Assembly (NCBI GenBank): GCA_964612425.1
Contig: CAZTDX010000029.1
Coordinates: 1-40,756, forward strand
From: CAUJGP01 sp964612425
GTDB lineage: Bacteria > Bdellovibrionota > Bdellovibrionia > Bdellovibrionales > Bdellovibrionaceae
Direction: 5' to 3'
DNA length: 40,756 bases
Shown: positions 8,733-16,231 of the stretch, piece after piece
How the letters are laid out: the number at the start of each line of letters is the position of its first letter
How positions within the stretch are numbered: the stretch's first letter is position 1
Notes under the pieces: generated by a model
What the model was told of the DNA's origin: nothing
Database searches by the model: none
What the model saw: only the letters and a program-made list of their open reading frames with translations
Position numbers and translations under genes: made by a program

Positions 8733-9125
8733 TTATCGGCCGAAGCCACCAAAAGTCCACTCTCGAAACCCAAGAGCTTTGGCTTTTTCTAAATGCACTT
8801 CTTCAATCTCATACACATTGGCATCTCCTGTGGGAGAACCACATAATTGAATGCGCATCAAGCCATCGTTTAAGTGTGCCGAAGACAAGACCGGAATATC
8901 TTTGAGTTCTTTTTGCATTTCTTCGATCGGAATACGCTTGCCCATCCCGCATTGTAATGTTCCATCGTATCGATACACTCTGACTTTTTTCACTTGGCTT
9001 TTACTTCCTACGTTTGCTTTATCGAGTTCCGCCTGCCTGCAATGAGTGCTCGTACAAGCCATCACACCTAAAAGAAAACACCCAAAGATAAATCGACTCA
9101 ATGAATATATTTTATTTTTTATCAT
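8733..9125 (-). CDS. Small lipoprotein, third gene of the yfgM-bamB-like cluster
   Basis: A 130-residue protein with a lipoprotein signal ending LGVMAC (Cys24). The mature part has three more cysteines (in THCRQ, LQCGMG and QLCGSP), of which two could form a disulfide. No family is recognised. Its ATG overlaps the stop of the BamB-like gene (ATGA at 9122-9125), which implies translational coupling and joint function at the outer membrane. The tail WTFGGFGR is Gly/Phe-rich. It ends 70 bp from the convergent metzincin gene; the gap holds an AT-rich GATTAAA/TTTAATC palindrome that may help both transcripts stop. Confidence 0.75.
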   Translation of the reverse strand: MIKNKIYSLSRFIFGCFLLGVMACTSTHCRQAELDKANVGSKSQVKKVRVYRYDGTLQCGMGKRIPIEEMQKELKDIPVLSSAHLNDGLMRIQLCGSPTGDANVYEIEEVHLEKAKALGFREWTFGGFGR

Positions 9126-10279
9126 AGAATAGTCGCCTCGGATTTTACTTCCTTACCTTCGAGCACTTTCATCTTATAGAGTAACGCGCTATTTGAAATA
9201 AAAAAGAGCTCTTTTTTATCTGTGTCCACCGCTACTGGAGAAAAGATACCATGACCAGGGTAAAAATGAGCGGCCTCTTTCCCCGTTTCTTGATTTAAAA
9301 GTCTTAAGGCACCATCAGATTCGCCAAAAACTAAATAATTTTTATAGAGCACGGGACTTGTAGCAATTCCATCTTTTATTTTATAGCGCCAAAGAATGGT
9401 TCCCACTTTTTTATTAATAGCTAAAACTTCACCATTAGAAGAACTATAAAAGAGACGATCTTCAACAACTAGCGCTTTACCAAAACCGCCAGGCTCTAAC
9501 TTCCATGCTAATTCGCCGGTTTTAACCTTCACGCAATAAAGATGACTATCGTATCCTGTAACATAAACAAACTCACCATCAACAACCGGAGTGCTGTCTA
9601 AATCACGAAAGCGTTTGTTTTTATTAAGAAGCGTTTCCCAGCGTAATGACCCCGTCTTTGAATCCAGGGCCACCAAATAACCATCGCTGAAGCCAACAAT
9701 CAAGACCCCATCTTTAATGGTTGGAGTCGAGGCACCACGAATAGAAAAGTTTTGATTATCCACTCTTGAATAAATCCAAAGTTCACGACCATCACTAGCA
9801 TCAACGGCATGGAGAACATTATTGCCTGTTAAAAAGTAAACAATCCCATCATGAAGCAAAGGTGCCGCTAGAGTTTCAGCACGAACAGAGATTTTCCAAA
9901 GAATCTCTCCTGTCGTGGCAGATGCGGAATAAAAAAATCCATTATTACTACCAAAAAATAATCGATCTTTAATTTGAGTGACTCCGCCCTCAACACCACC
10001 AACAAGTGGAATAGACCACATCTTTTTTCCAGTGGTGCGATCAAGCGACACGATACCATCATAGGCATTACCTTGGAAGACACGGTCCTTAGTCACTTGT
10101 GGAGTCATACGCACTGTTTTGCGATAGCCCTCCTCTGGACTCTGATACGTTTTCTTAACCCACACTTTTTTTAAAGCCACTTGAGAATCTTCTGAAGGAG
10201 AAGTTTTACTGGAGAGCCCACCGTGAGTGCACGCACTTAATAAAAATAATGCTGTTAAAGAAGCAAATTTATTTTTCAT
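9122..10279 (-). CDS. bamB: BamB-like PQQ-repeat beta-propeller lipoprotein
   Basis: The product (385 residues) has a lipoprotein signal MKNKFASLTALFLLSAC (Cys17), followed by repeated beta-propeller blades of the PQQ type: WSIPLVGGVEG, GEILWKISV, GRELWIYSR, GSLRWETLL, GELAWKLEP, GTILWRYKI. This matches BamB, the propeller of the BAM outer-membrane protein assembly complex, in both length and lipidation. Its upstream neighbour looks like YfgM, which precedes bamB in enterobacteria, and this synteny strengthens the call. Other secreted PQQ-propeller proteins cannot be excluded from sequence alone. It overlaps the next lipoprotein gene by 4 bp. Confidence 0.75.
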   Translation of the reverse strand: MKNKFASLTALFLLSACTHGGLSSKTSPSEDSQVALKKVWVKKTYQSPEEGYRKTVRMTPQVTKDRVFQGNAYDGIVSLDRTTGKKMWSIPLVGGVEGGVTQIKDRLFFGSNNGFFYSASATTGEILWKISVRAETLAAPLLHDGIVYFLTGNNVLHAVDASDGRELWIYSRVDNQNFSIRGASTPTIKDGVLIVGFSDGYLVALDSKTGSLRWETLLNKNKRFRDLDSTPVVDGEFVYVTGYDSHLYCVKVKTGELAWKLEPGGFGKALVVEDRLFYSSSNGEVLAINKKVGTILWRYKIKDGIATSPVLYKNYLVFGESDGALRLLNQETGKEAAHFYPGHGIFSPVAVDTDKKELFFISNSALLYKMKVLEGKEVKSEATIL

Positions 10280-10310
10280 TTTTACCGCTCTCCCATTTTA
10301 TGGAAAATCC

Positions 10311-11138
10311 CTAGGAGGGAGTTACCATGCTTTTCTTCAGCTTTAAATAGCGTAAATACTTTTCAGCTGATTTTTGCGCTGGACTCTTTTGACGAGGGCC
10401 TGCACCTTTAGTGGTTTCATTTTTTGTTGCTGCAACTTCTTTATATATACCTTCTGCCTTCTCTGTTTGTCCCATAGACTCTAAACAAAGTGCTCGATCC
10501 AATTGCGCTTGCTCTGTTAAAAAATGCAAGTTTTTCTTTTTCTCTAAAGTCTCCCACACTCCAACAGCCTCTTGACACTGACCTTGATTAGCGAGCAACT
10601 TTGCATAGGAGTGAAAAACCATAGCCCCTAACAAATTATCTGAACTTTGTTGTGCTTTGGTTTTTGATAAAATTTGCAAGGCCTCTTTGGGCTTTTCATA
10701 TTTTAAATAAAGTTGACTGAGTTGGAGAGCCGCCATTGCTGCGGCCTTAGAGCTAGCATGAGCTTCAATTAATTTTGTCCAACCATCCACTTCACTACCA
10801 TAATCCTTAACTAAATCGCCAGTGGCTGGTTTTGACTTCTCTTTTGATGACTGATCTTCTGCCTTAGCTTCTGCTTTAGCTTCGGATTCAGCTTTTTCAA
10901 AACCTTCTTTTATTTTTAAATAATTTTTTTCAATAGAGTAGTACTCTTCTTGAGCCGCAATCTCTTTATTGAGACGAGTCTTATCCCAAGCAATGTACCC
11001 AACTCCACTCAAGAGAACTAACACCACCACAGTTAAAACCATTTTTTGGTTCTGTATGATTTGCTCAAGCACATTGCGACCAGTTTGAGTAAATTGGTCC
11101 GCCTTTTTTAATTCCTTCTTAGAAATTGTTTTGGTCAT
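10311..11138 (-). CDS. YfgM-like TPR protein with N-terminal membrane anchor
   Basis: A 275-residue protein with a charged cytoplasmic N-terminus, one transmembrane helix at about 33-50 (MVLTVVVLVLLSGVGYIA) and a mostly helical periplasmic part. The linker at about 80-105 is Lys/Glu/Ala-rich, followed by TPR-like helical pairs (AAMAALQLSQLYLKYEKPKEAL and similar to about 245). This is the architecture of YfgM (ancillary SecYEG/PpiD partner). The downstream BamB-like gene is 31 bp away, repeating the yfgM-bamB order known from gammaproteobacteria. GAGGG about nine bases before the ATG serves as ribosome site. Confidence 0.7.
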   Translation of the reverse strand: MTKTISKKELKKADQFTQTGRNVLEQIIQNQKMVLTVVVLVLLSGVGYIAWDKTRLNKEIAAQEEYYSIEKNYLKIKEGFEKAESEAKAEAKAEDQSSKEKSKPATGDLVKDYGSEVDGWTKLIEAHASSKAAAMAALQLSQLYLKYEKPKEALQILSKTKAQQSSDNLLGAMVFHSYAKLLANQGQCQEAVGVWETLEKKKNLHFLTEQAQLDRALCLESMGQTEKAEGIYKEVAATKNETTKGAGPRQKSPAQKSAEKYLRYLKLKKSMVTPS

Positions 11139-11227
11139 AAATTAATTCCCTCTATTCTTTTAATTAAAATCCCTTTTAAATAAAATACTTCTATTAATAA
11201 CCTGTTTTTTTAAAGCAAAGAGACCTA

Positions 11228-12346
11228 CTAGCGATTATCCATCTCTTTTAACGTTGTAAACAGCCGCGATGATTTTCCTTGGTGTCTTTGACGTAAACTT
11301 CCAATCATCTTAATTCGCTGTTCTGCCATTCGATCAGCAGCAACGTGAGTTGGAATATTTTGCTCTTTCGCCATTTGAAAAACCCTCATCAAATTGTCAT
11401 AAACTTTTTTAGTTTTGTCAAAAGCGCGATCTGAAGAATAACCTTCTAATTCTACAAAAACATTCATTAATCCACCCGCATTGGTAACGTAATCGGGAGC
11501 ATAGAGAATTCCCATCTCACGCAAAGCCTCACCATGTCTTGGCTCCGCCAACTGATTGTTAGCTCCACCCGCGATCATTTTACACTTTAGTTGTCCCACA
11601 GTGAGATCATTAAATACCGCACCTAATGCGCAAGGCGCTAGTACATCACAAGGTGTCGTGATAATTTCCTCGGAACTTACGGCTTCAACCCCATATTTCT
11701 CCACATGGGCTTTTACTTTTTGAGAATCTATGTCAGCCACTTTTACACGGGCCCCGCCTTGAACCAAGTACTTCACTAAATTCGATCCCACATTTCCTAA
11801 TCCCTGAACAGCAACAGTTAGGCCCTTTACACTGTCTAAATTAAGTTTTTCCTTAACAACCGCATGGATTCCCATAAAAACACCATGGGCTGTGTAAGGA
11901 CTTGGATCGCCTGAGCCACCCAAGGCTTTTGGGATTCCCGTCACCCAGGGGGTTTCCATAAAAATATATTCCATATCTTGTTCACAGGTATTGACGTCTT
12001 CTGCAGTAATGTATTTTCCGTTGAGGGAGTTAACAAACTGTCCAAAGGCTCGAAAAAGCGCCTCAGATTTATGGACTTTTGGATCTCCAATAATAACAGC
12101 CTTTCCGCCTCCTAAATTTAAGCCAGCGGCGGCGGCTTTATAGGTCATTCCTTTTGAGAGTCTTAGCACGTCGACTAGAGCTTCCTCTTCCGTTTTGTAA
12201 TTCCACATTCTAGTTCCACCCAGAGCAGGCCCTAAAGATGTATTATGGATGGCGATGATCGCCTTCAATCCAATCGATTTCTCATGACAATAAATAATCT
12301 CTTCATGACTACCATGCTTTTCAATGAGTTCAAAACTGCTTGCCAC
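11228..12346 (-). CDS. ldh: Leucine (branched-chain amino acid) dehydrogenase
   Basis: Catalyses NAD-dependent oxidative deamination of leucine and other branched-chain amino acids, or the reverse amination. The N-terminal part has GPALGGTRMW, LSKGMTYK and AAAAGLNLGGGKAVIIGDP, the substrate lysines and Gly-rich loop of the Glu/Leu/Phe/Val dehydrogenase family. A Rossmann NAD site follows with V-Q-G-L-G-N-V-G at about 180-187. The length (372) fits leucine rather than glutamate dehydrogenase. Two GTG codons compete: GGAGGA abuts the first (12352), whereas the second (12346) lies at the ideal spacing, so 12346 is chosen. The gene sits 89 bp upstream of the YfgM-like gene and may share its transcript. 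Valine or phenylalanine dehydrogenase remain possible. Confidence 0.88.
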   Translation of the reverse strand: MASSFELIEKHGSHEEIIYCHEKSIGLKAIIAIHNTSLGPALGGTRMWNYKTEEEALVDVLRLSKGMTYKAAAAGLNLGGGKAVIIGDPKVHKSEALFRAFGQFVNSLNGKYITAEDVNTCEQDMEYIFMETPWVTGIPKALGGSGDPSPYTAHGVFMGIHAVVKEKLNLDSVKGLTVAVQGLGNVGSNLVKYLVQGGARVKVADIDSQKVKAHVEKYGVEAVSSEEIITTPCDVLAPCALGAVFNDLTVGQLKCKMIAGGANNQLAEPRHGEALREMGILYAPDYVTNAGGLMNVFVELEGYSSDRAFDKTKKVYDNLMRVFQMAKEQNIPTHVAADRMAEQRIKMIGSLRQRHQGKSSRLFTTLKEMDNR

Positions 12347-12481
12347 AGGCACTCCTCCATCAACTTCTAATTTTCATAAAACAAATAACGTCGCTAAACA
12401 AAACCCTCCAACACGAAAAACCGTATGGAATTAGCAACAAGTAAAGTGCTTCATTGAAACTTAGTTATTAGGATTTAGTCA

Positions 12482-12562
12482 ATGAGTCTTGGAGATTTGT
12501 TTACACAAGGTGCAAAAAAGCATCAGTTTGTTTACGAATTTGATGAACATCCAAAGGATTAA
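12482..12562 (+). CDS. Possible 26-residue small protein
   Basis: A short frame (ATG 12482, TAA 12560-12562) encoding MSLGDLFTQG, then AKKHQFVYEFDEHPKD. An AGGA at 12470-12473 lies eight bases upstream, which is a plausible ribosome site. It runs opposite to its neighbours in the gap between the leucine dehydrogenase and cNMP-domain genes. No family is recognised and a chance frame this short is quite possible. Confidence 0.25.
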   Translation: MSLGDLFTQGAKKHQFVYEFDEHPKD

Positions 12563-12600
12563 GAAGGGATAAACTTAAGTTGCGCGCTATGTTTTTGGGC

Positions 12601-13032
12601 TTAAGCTGTATGCTTGCCTAAGGTTAAATTTAGCTGAGTCACCGGTTTTATTTTTTCTAATAAACCAGGATCAAGAGTCTGATGCTTACGCAACAACTCA
12701 TCAGCTTTGCTTAAGCGCTCAGCAAGTCCAATTAATAACGCTGATACCCAAGCGGGAGCTTTACTTAATTCACTTTCAAGAATTTCTTTCGTGATTTTGA
12801 CGGCCGTCACCGGCGTTAAAGCGATGGCCTCGGCCGAGCGAGTCTTACCAGAAACAACACCCAACTCACCAAGATACTCCCCTGCTTTGATAATTCCCAA
12901 AGGGATAATTTCATCCCCCTCACCTCTTTTAAATATTCCCACTTCGCCTTGTAAAATAACATAGGCACAATCGGCCACTTCGAATTCTCTTAAAATGTAA
13001 TTCCCTTTTTCAAATTCAAGTGGCTTTTGCAT
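12601..13032 (-). CDS. Stand-alone cyclic-nucleotide-binding-domain protein
   Basis: A 143-residue protein that is essentially one CAP/PKA-type cNMP-binding domain: beta-roll sequence (GNYILREFEVADCAYVILQG), then a phosphate-binding cassette GEYLGELGVVSGKTRSAEA with the family Glu and Arg, and C-terminal helices. There is no helix-turn-helix, so it is unlikely to bind DNA on its own. It could sense cAMP/cGMP or act as a degenerate scaffold. AGGGG lies about five bases before the ATG. It diverges from the ABC transporter genes, with a 134-bp shared promoter region. The product may work with an unlinked partner. Confidence 0.8.
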   Translation of the reverse strand: MQKPLEFEKGNYILREFEVADCAYVILQGEVGIFKRGEGDEIIPLGIIKAGEYLGELGVVSGKTRSAEAIALTPVTAVKITKEILESELSKAPAWVSALLIGLAERLSKADELLRKHQTLDPGLLEKIKPVTQLNLTLGKHTA

Positions 13033-13166
13033 ACGTCCCCTATTGTTGATCTTATAAATAAAAGATATGGAGGTTTAACTTTTTTACGTCTTCATTCATT
13101 TTAAAATACCAATTAACTTACCAAAACCATTTGCCTTCAAATTGATTAAAAACTAGTATTAGGTCT

Positions 13167-13943
13167 ATGTCTGACACGCTTATTTCCCTGCGAAACGGGA
13201 GTAAATTTTTTGGTGAAAATCCAATCCTCCAACAAATCGATCTCCAAATTCAAGCTGGTGATTTTGTTACCTTACTAGGACCTTCAGGATCTGGAAAAAC
13301 AACTCTGTTGCGACTCCTTGCTGGTCTAGAGAGTTGGAGTACCTGCAAATTATTAACCCCTCACTATGAGAACTCCGCTTTTGTCTTTCAAGAACCCAAT
13401 CTCCTAGAGTGGCGATCCGTTTTAGAGAATGTTTTACTTCCCTTGGAATTAAAATCGACTTTTACAAAAAAACACTCACGAGAAATCGCCATGAATGCCC
13501 TCAACTCGGTGCATTTGGAACACGCCTCCCAACTCTACCCCAATGAATTATCAGGTGGCATGAAAATGCGCGCCTCCATTGCACGCGCCCTTGTTACAAA
13601 ACCTCAGCTCCTCTTTATGGACGAGCCATTTTCGGCGCTCGACGAGCCTACCCGAGAAAGCTTACAAGATCATATTCATCAAATTTGGGAAAACTCACAA
13701 ACAACTATTGTTTTTGTCACACATTCTATTCCTGAAGCCGTATTTCTTTCAACTCGCATAATTTTACTCAGCCAAAAACCCGCGTCGATTGCTCATGATT
13801 ACGCACTTCCACTTCCTAGAAAGCGTTCTTCAGATTTTCGATCTGAGGCTCAATATTTTAACGAAATAAAATCCATTAGAAATCTCATTACGTCATTAAA
13901 TCCAATTTCAAAATCAAATAGGGAATCAAATCAGCATGAATAA
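13167..13943 (+). CDS. ABC transporter ATP-binding protein, NitT/TauT (SsuB/TauB) type
   Basis: The 258-residue product has the full ABC ATPase set: Walker A GPSGSGKTT at 38-46, Q-loop FQEPNLLEW at about 74-82, signature LSGGM at 128-132, Walker B LLFMDEP at 148-154, D-loop SALDE and switch His in FVTHS. The Q-loop wording and partner permease match importers for nitrate, sulfonate, taurine, or thiamine-precursor-like substrates. The signature is LSGGM rather than LSGGQ, as often seen in this subfamily. The gene overlaps the permease gene by 8 bp. No substrate-binding protein is encoded nearby, so the substrate is open. Confidence 0.88.
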   Translation: MSDTLISLRNGSKFFGENPILQQIDLQIQAGDFVTLLGPSGSGKTTLLRLLAGLESWSTCKLLTPHYENSAFVFQEPNLLEWRSVLENVLLPLELKSTFTKKHSREIAMNALNSVHLEHASQLYPNELSGGMKMRASIARALVTKPQLLFMDEPFSALDEPTRESLQDHIHQIWENSQTTIVFVTHSIPEAVFLSTRIILLSQKPASIAHDYALPLPRKRSSDFRSEAQYFNEIKSIRNLITSLNPISKSNRESNQHE

Positions 13944-14664
13944 AAAATCGCTTGTGATGTTTTTCCTATTGTTTATGGCATTAGAAGTGGGTGTTAAAAT
14001 TTTACAAATTCCTGCGTACCTTTTTCCGCCACCCACCATGGTGTTCAGGAGTTTAATGGAAAATAAAAATGATTTAATTAGCGCCCTTCAAGAAACAACC
14101 CTACACACAGTAATGGGATTGTTGTTGAGCATCGTTGGAGGCAGCTTGTTGGCCCTTTTAATTTCGCTATCTTCTTGGCTCAGAGCGGGGATTTTACCTA
14201 TCGCTCTTTTTTTTCAAACAGTCCCCATCATCGCCATTGCTCCCATGCTAGTTATTTGGTTTGGCTTTGGTGCCCCGACCGTTATTACTTCAGCTTTTAT
14301 TGTGAGCTTTTTCCCTATATTGGCATCAACGCTTCAAGGTTTAGAATCCACTCCGAGGGTGACGTTGGAGCTTTTTAAACTCTATAAATCAAGTTTATTT
14401 AATCTTTATTTAAAACTTAAAGTACCCTATGCCGCGCCTTGGTTTTTAAATGGCCTGAGGGTATCAATGGGCCTTTCCGTAGTTGGCGCCCTCGTCGGTG
14501 AGTTCATTGGTGGAGGGGGCCTAGGAAGCCTCATCGATTCTGCCCGCACCCAACAGAGAGCGGACCTTGTTTTTGCCGCCGTATTTTGTAGTTGCGGCTT
14601 AGGTTGGATACTTACTTTTATATTAGACCTATCAAAGAAGTTCTTTTTGAAGCGATGGACTTAA
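13936..14664 (+). CDS. ABC transporter permease, NitT/TauT (SsuC/TauC) type
   Basis: A 242-residue inner-membrane protein with about six hydrophobic segments and a cytoplasmic EAA-like coupling loop in the region of LELFKLYKSS...LKVPYAAPW, followed by GLRVSMGLSVVGALVGEFIG, which is typical of the BPD_transp_1 family of SsuC/TauC proteins. It starts inside the last codons of the ATPase gene, so the two are translationally coupled. It ends 2 bp from the convergent gene on the other strand, leaving no room for a separate terminator. Substrate unknown. Confidence 0.85.
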   Translation: MNKKSLVMFFLLFMALEVGVKILQIPAYLFPPPTMVFRSLMENKNDLISALQETTLHTVMGLLLSIVGGSLLALLISLSSWLRAGILPIALFFQTVPIIAIAPMLVIWFGFGAPTVITSAFIVSFFPILASTLQGLESTPRVTLELFKLYKSSLFNLYLKLKVPYAAPWFLNGLRVSMGLSVVGALVGEFIGGGGLGSLIDSARTQQRADLVFAAVFCSCGLGWILTFILDLSKKFFLKRWT

Positions 14665-14666
14665 TT

Positions 14667-15128
14667 TTAAAAGCGAGATTGAATGACAAGCCCTAGGGTT
14701 TCTTTTTTGTCGGAAGTTTGAAAACCCACAGGAAACACATCAAATTGATGATCTTTTTCGTTTGGCTCAACATTTTTATAGATGGCGACAATGAGTCCAG
14801 CATACAGTCCTAGAGAGGCTCCTTTGGCAACAGGACTGAGTCGAGAGCCAGGATCTTCTGAAAAAGCCATGGAGGCTCCTCCGACGATGGCCCCTGCCAC
14901 GAGCCCATAGGTTCCATAGCGAAAAGCATCTTGTAGAGGTTCAGCATAGACTTTAGAAAACCCTGCGAGAATCGATAAAAATAAACATAGTATTTTTAAT
15001 CGTACTTTAAAAGTTATTTGGATTTTTTGATTTAAATTCAACATTACTGATAGTAAACACTTTGTATTTAACTTGGTCAACCGGTGTTTCAATCTAAAAC
15101 AAATTCTCATTTTAAGAATTCCATACAT
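14667..15128 (-). CDS. Small exported protein with two Gly-rich hydrophobic segments
   Basis: Up to 153 residues. The first part is basic and unlike a normal N-terminus; the likely functional start is either Met7 (15110) or Met29 (15044). The latter gives LNLNQKIQITFKVRLK, then a signal peptide core ILCLFLSILAGF and a VYA/EP cut. None has a clear ribosome site. The mature part has two Gly/Ala-rich hydrophobic stretches, YGLVAGAIVGGASMAF and KGASLGLYAGLIVAIY, reminiscent of glycine-zipper membrane or outer-membrane-associated proteins. No family is assigned. The gene converges tightly with the ABC permease gene. Confidence 0.5.
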   Translation of the reverse strand: MYGILKMRICFRLKHRLTKLNTKCLLSVMLNLNQKIQITFKVRLKILCLFLSILAGFSKVYAEPLQDAFRYGTYGLVAGAIVGGASMAFSEDPGSRLSPVAKGASLGLYAGLIVAIYKNVEPNEKDHQFDVFPVGFQTSDKKETLGLVIQSRF

Positions 15129-15494
15129 TGATTTTAGGTAAACTATCTTTAAAACGATTCAAATTAATACCTATTCGAAATAGTAATTATTTTTTTCAAC
15201 AATTCTTTTTACTCCCCCACAACTCTACTAAAGTCCAACCTAGCGATTTATTTAATAGATTAAGTCTCATCCTCAAAAATATTGCGCTGAATTGTTTTTG
15301 ATATAAAAGATTTATTGTATCTGAATTCATTTATGTAAATAAGTTTTACATATAAGGAGCAAAATTACAGCTTAAACTTATTTTGGCCATCAGGTAACCA
15401 TTTAAACGCTTGTTATTACTTAAAATACTTGGCCCTATTTTTGAAAGATTAATTTTCAGAATAAAGTTTTAAAATTTAACTAAAGGAGTTGAAA
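15129..15494. other. 366-bp AT-rich intergenic region with a hairpin and sigma-54-like element
   Basis: No gene seen. It holds a 7-bp dyad, ATGTAAA (15333-15339)/TTTACAT (15345-15351), followed by an orphan AAGGAG (15354-15359). There is also a near-match to a sigma-54 promoter, TGGCCC (15430-15435)-N5-TTGAAA (15441-15446), in which the essential GC of the -12 element is GA; this makes it doubtful. The clear ribosome site AAAGGAG (15482-15488) of the next gene closes the region. Confidence 0.4.
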
Positions 15495-16175
15495 ATGAAA
15501 AAAATATTTGCTAAATCACTTGTATTTATTCTTGTTATTTCTCACAGTCTTGCACAATTTGCTCATGCAGCTGGAGCTCAAAGAACTGTTGCGAAGCCTG
15601 GCACTAAAATAAATGACCAAACGACTACAGCCAGTGCAAAAAAAGCCGACCCAGAATTAACCAATAAAATATCCGCAACTTTTCAAGGTAAATTCAATGC
15701 AAATCCTGATGTAGTTGCTAAGATTACAGACCCTTCTGTCCTTAGTTCTCTTAAAAGCTTTTTTGGAACCGAAAAAATTAAATCTAAAATTTCAGAAAGA
15801 TCTTCTCAGATACATGAGGTAGAATTAGAGTCAAATAGACTCCTAGAAATCAGCGGATTAATTTCTGCAAGAACTGAAGTAAATCCATCAGCAAGTAGTA
15901 AATCAGAAGGACTTGTCGATGCTCTCTTAACCTTACCAAAAATTGTACTTTTTGGAACCGAAGCTCTTTCTAAAGCTGGTCTTGAAGCTTCTAAAGCTGA
16001 ACGCGCCATTAAAGAGTTATCTGATTTGTTAAAAAACCAAGACTCTTCTGCAAAATTAGAACAAATCGCTGAGGCATGGTTCAAAGCTCTTCAAGATAAA
16101 GGTTTAGTAGATAAAAATGCGAACTTTAAAGATTGGATTGATCAGTTAAGACAATGTTTAGCTTCTCTCCTATAA
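15495..16175 (+). CDS. Exported helical protein of unknown function, partner of the giant protein gene
   Basis: AAAGGAG at 15482-15488 lies six bases before the ATG at 15495, so this start is preferred over the TTG two codons earlier. The 226-residue product has a clear signal peptide (KKIFAKSLVFILVISHSLA, cut after QFAHA). The mature protein is Lys/Ser/Ala-rich and predicted mostly helical, with one Cys near the end (RQCLASLL). No known domain is recognised. The next gene, a roughly 1441-residue exported protein, begins 56 bp downstream on the same strand, so the two probably form an operon. Confidence 0.7.
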   Translation: MKKIFAKSLVFILVISHSLAQFAHAAGAQRTVAKPGTKINDQTTTASAKKADPELTNKISATFQGKFNANPDVVAKITDPSVLSSLKSFFGTEKIKSKISERSSQIHEVELESNRLLEISGLISARTEVNPSASSKSEGLVDALLTLPKIVLFGTEALSKAGLEASKAERAIKELSDLLKNQDSSAKLEQIAEAWFKALQDKGLVDKNANFKDWIDQLRQCLASLL

Positions 16176-16187
16176 AAAGGAGGTAAT
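16172..16187 (+). promoter_or_regulatory. Orphan strong Shine-Dalgarno at the end of the exported-protein gene
   Basis: AAAAAGGAGGTAATTTTAG follows the stop codon immediately, but no ATG/GTG/TTG lies at the right distance; the real start of the next gene is about 50 bases further. CTCCT just before it (16167-16171) can pair with AGGAG, forming a small hairpin that would mask the site. It may influence termination or re-initiation between the two genes. Confidence 0.35.
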
Positions 16188-16231
16188 TTTAGTCTCTACA
16201 TAGTTTTAATTTATAAATTGTTGGGTGATTG

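Noticed and set aside
15430..15446. Sigma-54 promoter for the 226-residue exported protein
   Set aside because: TGGCCC-N5-TTGAAA lacks the GC of the -12 box; kept only as a note in the intergenic entry.
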